Shown: positions 55,643-64,000, counted from the first letter of the stretch. The stretch: DNA of 64,000 nt from Rubripirellula amarantea (GCF_007859865.1 NZ_SJPI01000001.1:3605241-3669240); one strand, 5' to 3'. Numbers and translations: made by a program. Notes: generated from the sequence alone by a model not told the origin.

Positions 55643-56377
55643 ATGGACGCTGGAATTATCCGTATCGACAAGTCTAAAGTATCCGTCGCATGGCCCTACC
55701 GCCGAATCTTCCTGCACGCCATGTCGATCGGTGGCCTCATCGTGGCCGCACTCGTTGTTTGGGACCAGGCGACTGGCGGTGATTCCACATCATTAGTGCG
55801 AGAAAACGGGCTTCTTGAAAACGCTCAAATCGTCTTGCTCGGTGCAACGACCTTGGTCGGACTGGCATGCCTGATGCGTATTCCCAGCCGTCTAGGAAAA
55901 GACGCTGGGTTTTGGCGGTACGTTACCTTCGCCATCGTTTGCGTAGCAATGTTGGGATGTGTTCGCGAGATTCAAAGCATTGGTCCTGGCGACGGTTTCG
56001 ACGGTTTTGGTTTGCCAAGATTTGTCAAACGCATCATCTCTGGATCAACCGCGTTGGCTTTGGTGGTGATGACAGTGGTGGGCGCCTATCGCACACGGGG
56101 CCAATGGCTCTCGTTTACTCGGTTTGCCAACCTAGGCTTTCTTTGGCCTCTGTTGCCGTTTGTTGGTCTGTTCGTTGGTGCCGAAGTTTCTGAAGAACTG
56201 AACTGGGGGTTCGCCGAGGAATCCGTTGAAGTCATTGCCTACTCGATGATGCTAGTTACTACCGGATGGCTGCTTACCACCGATCAGTTGTCTGAAGAGT
56301 CCATGCGAAGCGAGGCAGACGTTGATGGCGTCGCCTACGATGACGACTCTGATCGTGACCAACGGATTGCCGCATAA
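55643..56377 (+). CDS. Integral membrane protein of unknown function
   Basis: The 244-residue protein has about six hydrophobic helices (landmarks AMSIGGLIVAALVVW, IVLLGATTLVGLACLM, VTFAIVCVAMLG, STALALVVMTVVGAY, NLGFLWPLLPFVGLFVG and VIAYSMMLVTTGWLL). Charged loops include EVSEELNWGFAEESVEV, which is a distinctive conserved-looking segment. The C-terminal tail is Asp/Ser-rich. ATG at 55643 has an AAGGGA element nine bases upstream; the frame also opens from GTG 55589 and ATGs at 55601 and 55604. I recognise no family. It lies about 160 bases after dinB and before the Cfa-type gene on the same strand. Confidence 0.75.
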   Translation: MDAGIIRIDKSKVSVAWPYRRIFLHAMSIGGLIVAALVVWDQATGGDSTSLVRENGLLENAQIVLLGATTLVGLACLMRIPSRLGKDAGFWRYVTFAIVCVAMLGCVREIQSIGPGDGFDGFGLPRFVKRIISGSTALALVVMTVVGAYRTRGQWLSFTRFANLGFLWPLLPFVGLFVGAEVSEELNWGFAEESVEVIAYSMMLVTTGWLLTTDQLSEESMRSEADVDGVAYDDDSDRDQRIAA

Positions 56378-56535
56378 AGCCCGAGCGAGCGAACCATTGT
56401 TGATTGTGGTTTAGGTTCTTGTGCCAATGGCTCCGTCGTGCCATTGGCTAAGAATTGATCTAACTCAAGACCGCTGAAGTTGCTACCGTCGGACAACTAT
56501 GCACGGAAGTCCACGCCGATACCGGAGAGCCCAGG

Positions 56536-57861
56536 ATGGGACACCCTTTTTCAGCCCAAACGCAAATTAACTCAATCAAGAAGATGCTCACCAGTGTGGC
56601 CGGGCCTCTGAACTTGAACGTATCCATCGAACTGTGGAATGGTGACCTGGTTCCACTGGGCCAAGAGACCGATGGCAAGTACATCATCAAATTGTCCGGT
56701 CCGGGCGTTGTTGGGTCGTTGATGCGAAAGCCAACCCTTGAAACTCTCGTGCGATTGTATGCGACTGGTCACATCGAATTCATCGGTGGTGACCTGATTG
56801 ATTTTTCCGAGGCATTGAAAACCGATCGAGCGAACCGCCACAAGCTGAAAGAAATCAGCAAGGCTGCGATGGCGATGCACTCTCTTCCATTCATGTTTGC
56901 CAAAACCGACATCCCCGAAATTGGCCACGGGTATGACGACGACATGGTGGGACGCGCCGAAGCGAAACGCAAAAACAAGGACTACATCCAGTTTCATTAC
57001 GACGTCGGAAACGATTTCTACAAGCTGTTTCTTGGCAAGGAGATGGCCTACACCTGCGGTTACTTCACCGACTGGAACAACACACTCGACCAAGCCCAGC
57101 ACGATAAGTTCGATATGATTTGCCGCAAGCTTCGGCTGGAGCCCGGCGATCGAATGCTCGATATCGGTTGCGGTTGGGGCGGATTGATCTTTCACGCCGC
57201 GCAGCACTACGGTGCCAAGGCTCACGGCATCACGTTGTCGCAGCAACAACACGACTTTGCAAAAGAAAAGATTGAACAGCTTGGCCTTCAAGACCAAGTC
57301 AGCGTCGAGATTTGCGACTACGCTGACCATCAAGGCAGCTACGACAAGATCTCGAGCATTGGCATGTCCGAACACATCGGCGTCGCCAACTATCCACGAT
57401 ACTTCGATAAGATCAACTCGATGCTGCGTGACCGCGGCGTGATGCTTAATCACGCCATCGCGCGGCGAGCTAAAAAGTCACAACGTCTTGCAAAGCGCAT
57501 TCGTCCCGAGCGCAAGTTCTTGCTCAAGTACATTTTTCCTGGATCGGAATTGACGCCCGTCGGCATGACCACCGACTTCATGGAGAATAGTGGCTTCGAG
57601 GTGCACGACGTTGAATCGTGGCGTGAACACTACGCTTTGACTACGCGTTTCTGGTGCAAGAACTTGTCCGCGAATAAAGAAGAAGCGATTCGTTTGGTTG
57701 GCCTTGAACGGTACAACTTGTGGGTTGCCTATCTTGCAGGCGCATCAGGCGGTTTTAGTGCCGGATCAATCAAGCTCTACCAAGTCGTGGCCACCAAGCG
57801 TGCCGCTAAAGGTCTGTCCGGAATGCCACCCACCCGCGAACACCTCTACCGCGCTGCTTAG
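56536..57861 (+). CDS. cfa: Cyclopropane-fatty-acyl-phospholipid synthase family methyltransferase
   Basis: This 441-residue SAM-dependent enzyme modifies unsaturated fatty acyl chains in membrane phospholipids, or methylates related lipids. The first 130 residues match the lipid-binding N-terminal part of Cfa (ELWNGDLVPLG, GHIEFIGGDLIDF). The Cfa landmark HYDVGNDFYKLFLG and AYTCGYF occur at about 155-180. The SAM site MLDIGCGWGGL lies at about 213-223, followed by GITLSQQQHDFA and SIGMSEHIGVANY. The usual active-site residues around the Cys of TCGYF are present. ATG at 56536 follows CCGGAGAGCCCAGG. The product could also be a methylated, non-cyclised lipid. Confidence 0.9.
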   Translation: MGHPFSAQTQINSIKKMLTSVAGPLNLNVSIELWNGDLVPLGQETDGKYIIKLSGPGVVGSLMRKPTLETLVRLYATGHIEFIGGDLIDFSEALKTDRANRHKLKEISKAAMAMHSLPFMFAKTDIPEIGHGYDDDMVGRAEAKRKNKDYIQFHYDVGNDFYKLFLGKEMAYTCGYFTDWNNTLDQAQHDKFDMICRKLRLEPGDRMLDIGCGWGGLIFHAAQHYGAKAHGITLSQQQHDFAKEKIEQLGLQDQVSVEICDYADHQGSYDKISSIGMSEHIGVANYPRYFDKINSMLRDRGVMLNHAIARRAKKSQRLAKRIRPERKFLLKYIFPGSELTPVGMTTDFMENSGFEVHDVESWREHYALTTRFWCKNLSANKEEAIRLVGLERYNLWVAYLAGASGGFSAGSIKLYQVVATKRAAKGLSGMPPTREHLYRAA

Positions 57862-57940
57862 AGTCGCAACCAACAACGTCGAGTTTACTTACTATTCTCG
57901 GCTTACCACGGTCTCAAGCCGTGCGACCGTAGAACCGGGG

Positions 57941-58010
57941 TGAACAACGTTGAACCGTGTTGAACCGTGTTGAACAACGTTGAACGTTATTGAACGTTAT
58001 TGAACGTTGT
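57941..58010. repeat. 10-base tandem repeat, seven units
   Basis: Seven exactly adjacent 10-base units of the form TGAAC followed by five variable bases (CAACGT-, CGTGT- and GTTAT/GTTGT-type endings) fill 57941-58010. It sits between the convergent cfa and phoU genes, 80 bases after the cfa stop and 33 bases before the phoU stop. Confidence 0.9.
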
Positions 58011-58043
58011 TCGCCGAAGTGACAAGACAAGAGGATGGCACGT

Positions 58044-58718
58044 CTACGGCGTGTCGAGGTAATTGTCGTGTTGGTGACGAACGATCTCGCCTTCGACAAG
58101 ATAGATCACGTCCTCGGCGACGCTTTCAGCCAAGTCAGCGATGCGTTCGAGGTGTCGCGAGGCGCTGAAGCAATGAATGCCAGGTTCGATCATTTGCGAG
58201 TCATCTTTCATGACATGATGCAATTGATCAATCACCATTCGATTGAGTCGGTCAACGTATTCGTCTGCCTTAATTGCCGTACGAGCTTTCTGGGCATCTC
58301 GTTCGACGAACGCGTCAAGCGACATTTTGACCATCGATGTCGTTGCCGACACCATTTCGTTAACTTCGTCGGGAACGGGGAACAGCGGAAACAGATCGAG
58401 AGACTTGCTTCGTTCAGCAATATTGCATGCTAGGTCTGCCATTCGTTCAAGCGCCGCGTTGACCTTCACGACCGAGATGAGCCAACGCATGTCAGTGGCC
58501 ACCGGTTGGTGCAAGGCAAGCAACTTCAGGCATTCTTCCTCGATGCGAATGTCGTTCTCGTCAACCTGTTCGTCGGTCGCGATCACGCGATCGGCCAAGT
58601 CGGCTCGACGTTCTACGAGCGAACGAACCGCCAATTGAATCATCTGTTCGACGACTCCAAATTGATCTACCAAGTCGCCTCGAAGAAGATACAGTTCGCG
58701 GTCGAGGTGTCGTGTCAT
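58044..58718 (-). CDS. phoU: Phosphate transport system regulator PhoU
   Basis: The 224-residue cytoplasmic protein consists of two PhoU three-helix repeats. The metal-binding type motif occurs in each half: DEQVDENDIRIEEECLK (about 49-65) in the first and ADEYVDRLNRMV in the second. LERMADLACNIAER and LERIADLAESVAEDV match the conserved helix ends. PhoU links the Pst transporter to the PhoR/PhoB sensor and prevents excess uptake. It is the last gene of the pstSCAB-phoU set, about 160 bases after pstB. No phoR or phoB gene is in the window. Confidence 0.95.
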   Translation of the reverse strand: MTRHLDRELYLLRGDLVDQFGVVEQMIQLAVRSLVERRADLADRVIATDEQVDENDIRIEEECLKLLALHQPVATDMRWLISVVKVNAALERMADLACNIAERSKSLDLFPLFPVPDEVNEMVSATTSMVKMSLDAFVERDAQKARTAIKADEYVDRLNRMVIDQLHHVMKDDSQMIEPGIHCFSASRHLERIADLAESVAEDVIYLVEGEIVRHQHDNYLDTP

Positions 58719-58881
58719 TTGCGTAACATAAGAAAGTTGGAATTGGTACCGCGCGTCGCTAGCAGCGGCAAATGAGTTGAAGCCGTTCTAGCACCGAACC
58801 GGCGACCAAGATCATGTTAGCGATCGTTCATGGTGAGCCGCTAACAAACCTGTAGACAAGGCAAATCCTGTCCACATTGGA

Positions 58882-59724
58882 TCAGCCGAAGCGACCGCGA
58901 ACGTAGTCTTCAGTTTGTTGATTCTTGGGTTTGGTGAATACCAGCTCGGTTTGTCCGAACTCGATCACGCGGCCTTCAAAGAAGAACGCGGTCTTGTCGC
59001 TGCAACGCGAAGCTTGCTGCATGTTGTGGGTAACGATGACGATGGTGTACTGCTCTCGCAATTCTTCCATCAAGTCTTCAATCGCAAGCGTGGACGCAGG
59101 ATCCAAAGCACTGCAGGGTTCATCCATCAACAGCAATTCTGGGCCGACGGCGATCGCGCGAGCGATGCAGAGGCGTTGTTGTTGTCCGCCGGAAAGTCCC
59201 AATGCTGGTTTGTGCAGGCGATCTTTCACTTCGTCCCAAAGCGCTGCTTTGCGAAGCGACCATTCGATTAAATCTTCCATTTCCGAACGGTTCAGCTTCA
59301 TGTGCAGCTTGGGGCCGAACGCGACGTTTTCAAAGATGGTCTTGGGGAACGGATTTGCTTTTTGAAATACGATTCCGACACGTCGGCGAAGATCAACAAC
59401 ATCGATCGACTTATCCAGCAGATTGATGTCGTTCATCTGGAGATTGCCGGTCGCTTTCGCACTCACAATCGTATCGTTCATGCGATTGCACCAACGCAGC
59501 AGTGTGCTTTTGCCACAACCGCTAGGACCGATGAACGCGGTAACCTCGTTCTTCGGGATATCAAGACTGATACCGTGCAGCGCCTGGAAGTCGCCGTACC
59601 ATGCGTTGAGATTTTGAATAGACAGCGAGATCTCGCTGGGCTTCGTGCCGGGCACAGTCCGGTCAGAAGACTTGATAGTCGGAGTGGACGCCACTGATGG
59701 AAGTTCCGTGGTCACTGATTTCAT
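58882..59724 (-). CDS. pstB: Phosphate ABC transporter ATPase PstB
   Basis: The 280-residue ATPase energises phosphate uptake through PstC/PstA. Motifs: Walker [15 protein letters not shown]-loop [18 protein letters not shown], signature [15 protein letters not shown], Walker [17 protein letters not shown] and switch His in [10 protein letters not shown]. The end [10 protein letters not shown] and [10 protein letters not shown] is typical of PstB. ATG at 59724 gives a 25-residue leader beyond the usual start; the extension to 59784 is not supported. Between this gene and phoU lies a GTTAGCG/CGCTAAC inverted repeat (58816-58822 and 58839-58845). Confidence 0.96.
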   Translation of the reverse strand: MKSVTTELPSVASTPTIKSSDRTVPGTKPSEISLSIQNLNAWYGDFQALHGISLDIPKNEVTAFIGPSGCGKSTLLRWCNRMNDTIVSAKATGNLQMNDINLLDKSIDVVDLRRRVGIVFQKANPFPKTIFENVAFGPKLHMKLNRSEMEDLIEWSLRKAALWDEVKDRLHKPALGLSGGQQQRLCIARAIAVGPELLLMDEPCSALDPASTLAIEDLMEELREQYTIVIVTHNMQQASRCSDKTAFFFEGRVIEFGQTELVFTKPKNQQTEDYVRGRFG

Positions 59725-59808
59725 GATGTTGATGGGGGAATAAGCCTGCCGCAGTCTAGCACACCGTGCGAAAGATTCGGGCAAGTAGATGACCTTTGTG
59801 AAAAGTCT

Positions 59809-61152
59809 CTAACTAAGGGGTTTTTGCACTCTTTGACGAATAAATACGGCGATGCCGTTGAACGAAAGTAGGATCGCCAGCAGGACGATGATCCCCCCCG
59901 CAGCGATGTGGTGAAACTCTTCTTGGGGGCGGCTGGTCCAGTTGTAGATCTGCAGCGGCATGACAGTGAAATCGTCCATCAAATGCTGCGGAGCGTTACG
60001 GATATAGACAATTCCGGCAATGATCAAAATGGGTGCGGTTTCGCCGATGGCACGACTCATCGCAAGGATAGAGCCGGTCATGATTCCTGGAATCGCCGCT
60101 GGTAAGGTGACCGTTCGAACCACTTGCCACGGAGTTGCCCCCATCCCGCGAGCACCATCGCGAAGGGAGCTTGGGACGGCCCTTAGTGATTCTTGCGAGC
60201 TGATGATGATCACGGGCAGGATGACCAGCATCAATGTCATTGCGCCGGCTAAGACGCCTCGGCCAAACGGAAGCCGAAAGTAGTACCAACGTTTCTGGCT
60301 GACTCGGCCAGCCTGTGCGTCTTCAAAGATCGTGCTTTCCAACACTGACTCGTCTTCGGGGTACTCATCGTCGTAGCTGATCACGTTGATCTTTGTCGGC
60401 ACAAGCTTGCTATAGTCGATCAGCGAATTGCCGTCGGCGTCTTGAGCAAACATGTAAGCATTCATGCCCGATGACGGTTGGGTGATCTCCGCGCTCACGT
60501 CTGGCACTGGCAACAATATCGACCGGTCGCCTTCGCTAAAGAATTGGTCGTAATACTTCACGCCCATTTCAAGCCCCTGGTAGTTCTCGGTTGCCGATGT
60601 GTCGAACAGACCGAACATGGACACGAACGCGGTTAGACCCAAGATGCCGTAAACGACACTCGGGACACCGGCAAGATTGCTGATGTTGAGTTGGATCACA
60701 TCGTAAATCCAAGCAGCAAACTTGCTCTTGGGTTTGAATTCTTCGAGCAAGATGGCGGTGGCAATTCCGATTGGAAGCGTCATCAACCCACACAAGGCGC
60801 AAACCCAAATGGTTCCAAAAAGTGCCGGCCGAATACCAGCTTGGCTCGGATCAGGTTCAGGAGCATTCGTTAGCAGTTCCGGCGTTAGTGCTGGAATGCC
60901 TTGCGTTAAGATCGACGTCAATAGCCAGCCAAGTACGGCGACTGACACAGTTGCGGTAGCCACGCAAATCCAACGAAACGCTTTCTCTTTGAACTGGCGT
61001 CCGCGACTATCGCGAAGCGTGTATTGATTGCCACTGCCGGAACTCGAAGATGAACTCGAAGCTGTAGACGTGCCGCTATCATCGGCAGCACCTTCGATAC
61101 GATGACTGGGCATTTCGTTGGGGTCGCGTTCAGGTTGATCAGAGTGGCTCAT
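59809..61152 (-). CDS. pstA: Phosphate ABC transporter permease PstA with long periplasmic insert
   Basis: PstA is an inner-membrane permease subunit. At 447 residues it is about 150 longer than usual. The first 55 residues are hydrophilic and Ser-rich. The core shows VCALCGLMTLPIGIATAILL, NLAGVPSVVYGILGL and the ABC-binding EAA-type loop GARGMGATPWQVVRTVTLPA. An insert of about 115 residues (about 178-293) lies between membrane helices after FVSMFGLFD; it is acidic and Tyr-rich (YSKLVPTKINVISYDDEYPE as landmark) and probably periplasmic. The start codon overlaps the pstC stop by four bases (ATGA), so the two are translationally coupled. Confidence 0.93.
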   Translation of the reverse strand: MSHSDQPERDPNEMPSHRIEGAADDSGTSTASSSSSSSGSGNQYTLRDSRGRQFKEKAFRWICVATATVSVAVLGWLLTSILTQGIPALTPELLTNAPEPDPSQAGIRPALFGTIWVCALCGLMTLPIGIATAILLEEFKPKSKFAAWIYDVIQLNISNLAGVPSVVYGILGLTAFVSMFGLFDTSATENYQGLEMGVKYYDQFFSEGDRSILLPVPDVSAEITQPSSGMNAYMFAQDADGNSLIDYSKLVPTKINVISYDDEYPEDESVLESTIFEDAQAGRVSQKRWYYFRLPFGRGVLAGAMTLMLVILPVIIISSQESLRAVPSSLRDGARGMGATPWQVVRTVTLPAAIPGIMTGSILAMSRAIGETAPILIIAGIVYIRNAPQHLMDDFTVMPLQIYNWTSRPQEEFHHIAAGGIIVLLAILLSFNGIAVFIRQRVQKPLS

Positions 61153-62117
61153 TCGTATGCCTCGCGGTATCGTTTGCGAACCACGTTGCCAACCATGGTC
61201 AAGGACAGCGTGATGATGAACAGGGTGAAAGCAACGGCGTACATCGAGTAATACTCGGTGCCAAAGTTCGATACATCGCCGCCCGCCATTTGGACCATGA
61301 AGCCGGTCATGGTTTGAATTTCATCTCGCGGATCAAGAGTCACTTGTGGGCGTGAACCGCAAGCAATGGCGACGATCATGGTCTCGCCGATCGCTCTCGC
61401 AATCGCCAGCAGAAAGGCACTGATGATGCCGCTTAGGGCCGCCGGAATAATGACTTTGACCGTAGCGTCAAAACGAGTTCCTCCCATCCCGTACACTCCG
61501 TCCCGCAGCGATCGGGGGACAGCCTGCAAGGCGTCTTCGGCGAGTGAACAAACGGTTGGCAAGCAAAGGATGCCCACTGCTATTCCACCGCTGGTTGCGT
61601 TGAAAACACCGAAGCCGCTATGGAACCATTGCAGCGTCGGGGTGATCACCATCAACGCGAAAAACCCGTAAACCACCGTCGGCACGCCGGCCAAAACTTC
61701 CAGGACGGGTTTAAGCACGCCTCGCACACGCGGCGGAGCATATTCGCTTAAATACACCGCCGTGATCAAACCTAGCGGCAGAGCGATGCACATCGCGATC
61801 ACCATCACCGACATCGTGCCACTGATTAACGCCCAGATTCCAAAACTCTTTTGGTTACCGAGCAGTGGAGTCCACTGAGTCGAACCCAAGAAGTTGGCGA
61901 TCGTGACTTCATCGGCACGAAAGAAGTTGATCGTTTCGGTGACGAGCACGCCCAGGATCGCAACGGTGATCAAGAGCGAAAAAACGCCACACAAAAACAA
62001 GACGACGTACACGCCAAATTCACGGATGCGAACGCCAACAAGTGACTTGCGATCCGAGGCGTGCAATGCTCGAACGCGTTGGTCAAGGTCGAGCGTGTTA
62101 TCGGCGGAAGCCATCAT
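61149..62117 (-). CDS. pstC: Phosphate ABC transporter permease PstC
   Basis: The 322-residue inner-membrane subunit has six predicted helices. Landmarks are GVFSLLITVAILGVLVTETI, STQWTPLLGNQKSFGIWALI, EYAPPRVRGVLKPVLEVLAG, VPTVVYGFFALMVITP and the EAA loop DGVYGMGGTRFDATVKVIIP. The length and order match PstC. Two ATGs are adjacent at 62117 and 62114. The stop overlaps the pstA start (ATGA). It is separated from pstS by 84 bases that hold two stem-loops. Confidence 0.95.
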   Translation of the reverse strand: MMASADNTLDLDQRVRALHASDRKSLVGVRIREFGVYVVLFLCGVFSLLITVAILGVLVTETINFFRADEVTIANFLGSTQWTPLLGNQKSFGIWALISGTMSVMVIAMCIALPLGLITAVYLSEYAPPRVRGVLKPVLEVLAGVPTVVYGFFALMVITPTLQWFHSGFGVFNATSGGIAVGILCLPTVCSLAEDALQAVPRSLRDGVYGMGGTRFDATVKVIIPAALSGIISAFLLAIARAIGETMIVAIACGSRPQVTLDPRDEIQTMTGFMVQMAGGDVSNFGTEYYSMYAVAFTLFIITLSLTMVGNVVRKRYREAYE

Positions 62118-62143
62118 GTTGCAAAGCTACTTTCAAAACTGGA

Positions 62144-62192
62144 CCGCTCGACGAGCGAGCGGTTGAAACTGACGGCTCGCTTAGCGAGCCGT
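62144..62192 (-). promoter_or_regulatory. Two stem-loops between pstS and pstC
   Basis: Hairpin one: acggctcgc/gcgagccgt type arms (62172-62180 and 62184-62192), nine perfect pairs with a three-base loop. Hairpin two: CCGCTCG (62144-62150) and CGAGCGG (62156-62162), seven perfect pairs with a five-base loop. Both follow the pstS stop on the minus strand. Such structures often protect the 3' end of a binding-protein mRNA or attenuate reading into the permease genes. Confidence 0.82.
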
Positions 62193-62201
62193 TGATGAAC
62201 A

Positions 62202-63380
62202 CTACTTTCCGGTGTTCAGGTTCGAAGCTTGGAAGACTTTCGTCACCGGGCCTTCTCGCTTGTCACCTTCAGCGGTTAGGTAGTGAGTGCCAGCTTTTCG
62301 TGCGCGGGCGTTCTTCAAAGCGGTCTGGTAAACGTCCGCTGGCAATGCCACATACCCAGTTTGCTGAGCCATCGCGGGAGCGTTCTCGACATAGTAGGTC
62401 ACGAAACGCTTGACTTCTGGACGCGACAGCGATTTTACGTTGACGTAGATGAACAACGGGCGGCTGAACGGAGCGTAGTCACCGCTTTCGATTGTTTCGC
62501 TAGTCGGTGCAATAGGCTCGCCAAGTTCTGGGTTGACCACTGGCACAGCCTTCAGCTTATCTTTGTTCTCTTCGTAGTAGGCGACGCCAAAGAAACCGAT
62601 TGCCGATGGTGAACCTGAAACACCCGTTACCAAGACATTGTCGTCTTCGCTGGTGCTCATGTCAGATCGAAGCGATCCACTTTTACCGGCAACCACTTCC
62701 ATGAAGTAATCGAACGTTCCCGAGTCGGTGCCCGGTGCGAAGATTTTGATTTCTTTGTCGGGCCATCCATCACGAACAGCGGACCAAGATTTGGCAGCAG
62801 GTTCAGCGTTGAAGATCTTCTTAATTTCATCGACAGTCAAATGATCGACCCAGTCGTTGTCCTTGTGGACGACGATAGTCAGACCATCGTAAGCGACTGG
62901 AATTTCAACAAAGCTGACTCCCGAAGCTTTGGCGGCATCGAACTCTCCGCCCTTGATTGGTCGGGATGCATCGGAGATATCGGTTTCGCCTTTGGTGAAT
63001 CGTTTGAATCCACCACCGGTACCCGAGACACCGACGGTAACGTTCACGTTGGGAAACCTTTTGCCAAACTGGTTGGCCGCGGCTTCGCTGATTGGGAACA
63101 CGGTGCTACTGCCGTCGATTTCGATTTTACCTTGCAGTTCCGTGTTTACCTTGCCATCGCCGGCTGCGACGGTCGCCGAAGGAGCTTCGCCGTTGGCGGC
63201 GGGCATTTGTGCCGTAGCGGTGGTGTTGCTTGACGAACTATCGGCCGTCGATGTGCCAAGGTCGGTCGAGGTATCGACGGACGGTGTCGCCGTTGGTTCG
63301 CAACCAACGAAGGTCAGGGTGGCCAGGAGTAAGGCTGTGGTGCCGAAAATTCGGTACATGTTTGTGCAATCCATGGTCAT
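62202..63380 (-). CDS. pstS: Phosphate-binding lipoprotein PstS
   Basis: The 392-residue protein binds phosphate outside the inner membrane and delivers it to PstCA. A signal peptide ends in the lipobox-like TFVGC (Cys about residue 27), followed by a Ser/Thr-rich linker to about 75. The mature core starts IEIDGSSTVFPISEAAANQF, the phosphate-binding loop of the PstS/SphX type. VSGTGGGFKRFTKGETDISD and GVSGSPSAIGFFGVAYY are the other ligand-contact regions. ATG at 63380 is in a reasonable position for a lipoprotein signal. First gene of the pst set; a conventional Pho box was not recognised with confidence. Confidence 0.95.
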   Translation of the reverse strand: MTMDCTNMYRIFGTTALLLATLTFVGCEPTATPSVDTSTDLGTSTADSSSSNTTATAQMPAANGEAPSATVAAGDGKVNTELQGKIEIDGSSTVFPISEAAANQFGKRFPNVNVTVGVSGTGGGFKRFTKGETDISDASRPIKGGEFDAAKASGVSFVEIPVAYDGLTIVVHKDNDWVDHLTVDEIKKIFNAEPAAKSWSAVRDGWPDKEIKIFAPGTDSGTFDYFMEVVAGKSGSLRSDMSTSEDDNVLVTGVSGSPSAIGFFGVAYYEENKDKLKAVPVVNPELGEPIAPTSETIESGDYAPFSRPLFIYVNVKSLSRPEVKRFVTYYVENAPAMAQQTGYVALPADVYQTALKNARARKAGTHYLTAEGDKREGPVTKVFQASNLNTGK

Positions 63381-63643
63381 GGAAGTGGCAAGCCAGCCAA
63401 TGGAAATGGCGTGAGTGCCGGTAAAGATGAGGGTGGGCGACCGGCCTTAAACCGGCCTGCCTAACGTCTCAGCCAAGCTATCATCCGTCTTAACAATTGA
63501 CGAGACACACTTCGGCGAGGTTTCGATGAAGATTGGGTGAAGCCCCGTTTTTCCATGAAGTTTGACGTTTAGGCAATGTTTTTTGGGGCCTCAGACGCCC
63601 CTATCATTCTGTTACCGGCGGGCCGCTGGTATCTTCGAGTCCC

Positions 63644-64000
63644 ATGAGCAATCGGAATCACCACGTCGTCTACCCACTGAACCACTTCACCGTGCTGGAC
63701 ATCGTCGGAAAAGACGCTGCCGCGATCGTTCACAACGTCACCACGAACGAAATCAAGTCGCTCAAAGCGGGCGAATCAGGTAATCCGGGCGAAGGGCGTG
63801 AGACATTTATCACGGATGTTCGAGGCAAAACGATCGGCCATGGCTACGTTATCCGTCACGACTTTGGGTTCCGTTTCCTGGGGGCGGGTGACCAAGCCGA
63901 AACCCTCGCAGCTCATTTGGACAAATACACGATACGCGAAGACGCCGTGCCTCGCGCGATGACCGATTCGTACCAATCGCTGATTTTACCGGGGGGAATT
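63644..64000 (+). CDS. YgfZ/GcvT-like folate-binding protein, 3' end outside window
   Basis: Reading from the ATG at 63644 gives 119 residues without a stop to the window edge. The beginning, YPLNHFTVLDIVGKDAAAIV, then HNVTTNEIKSLKAGE and ETFITDVRGKTIGHGYVIRH, resembles the N-terminal part of GcvT/YgfZ tetrahydrofolate-binding proteins (GxDAxxFLhxxxTNDI...). YgfZ helps in iron-sulfur cluster maintenance, whereas GcvT is part of glycine cleavage; the fragment is too short to decide, though the lack of glycine-cleavage neighbours and the short N-terminus favour YgfZ. It is divergent from pstS. The rest of the gene is needed to place it. Confidence 0.75.
   Translation, partial: MSNRNHHVVYPLNHFTVLDIVGKDAAAIVHNVTTNEIKSLKAGESGNPGEGRETFITDVRGKTIGHGYVIRHDFGFRFLGAGDQAETLAAHLDKYTIREDAVPRAMTDSYQSLILPGGI

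Noticed and set aside
56572-57453. 293-codon minus-strand frame inside cfa
   Set aside because: It is the antisense of strongly conserved Cfa sequence.

Overview
The window looks like chromosomal DNA of a planctomycete of the Rhodopirellula/Pirellulaceae type. The evidence is four proteins with the planctomycete LEPR-XLL type N-terminal motif (LE.RRLLAA or a variant), two BBP7-like outer-membrane barrels with a Cys/Gly-rich N-terminal region, giant surface proteins built from ELWxxDGT, FG-GAP, cohesin-like and tandem-95 type repeats, a short SecA-like ATPase, and loosely packed genes with intergenic gaps of up to about 700 bases. I saw no rRNA, tRNA, CRISPR array, intact insertion sequence or prophage. 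All identifications come from reading motifs; no database search was run.

Layout. 1-4.8 kb: the 3' part of an outer-membrane barrel gene, a secreted beta-roll protein with RTX-like repeats, an isolated fliM, two minisatellites, and an HU-type DNA-binding protein with a clear terminator. 5.0-9.8 kb: a 1628-residue surface protein joining a VKOR-type thioredoxin domain, a cyclophilin domain, a cohesin-like domain and four tandem-95 repeats. 10.1-15.2 kb: thrS and a divergent uvrA family gene, overlapping by 11 bases. 15.8-20.9 kb: small membrane and secreted proteins, a STAS protein, rimO, pgsA and a CPBP protease. 20.9-29.6 kb: a C-terminal processing protease, an esterase-like lipoprotein, csrA with a long tail, a tandemly duplicated parvulin chaperone and an AlaC-like aminotransferase. 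29.8-38.9 kb: an aldo/keto reductase, a second BBP7-like barrel, a short SecA-like protein, a YycJ-like metallohydrolase, a membrane coiled-coil protein coupled to a 63-residue membrane protein, miaA and a GNAT acetyltransferase. 39.5-50.8 kb: two giant paralogues with identical architecture on either side of a TIGR03032-type protein. 51.4-57.9 kb: an ABC exporter with a coiled-coil insert, a HAD phosphatase next to dinB, a membrane protein and a Cfa-type methyltransferase. 58.0-63.4 kb: the phosphate-uptake cluster pstS-pstC-pstA-pstB-phoU. 63.6 kb to the end: the start of a YgfZ/GcvT-like gene.

How the parts fit. Housekeeping genes for translation (thrS, rimO, miaA), repair (uvrA, dinB) and lipids (pgsA, cfa) alternate with cell-envelope genes. 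The envelope set is the distinctive part: folding factors (two parvulin modules, an extracytoplasmic cyclophilin/thioredoxin fusion), a processing protease, a second SecA-like motor, porin-like barrels and very large repeat proteins. The most notable signals are the thioredoxin-cyclophilin-cohesin fusion, the duplicated propeller giants around TIGR03032, a possible short C-terminal motif shared by three LEPR-XLL proteins, and the coiled-coil plus small membrane protein pair.
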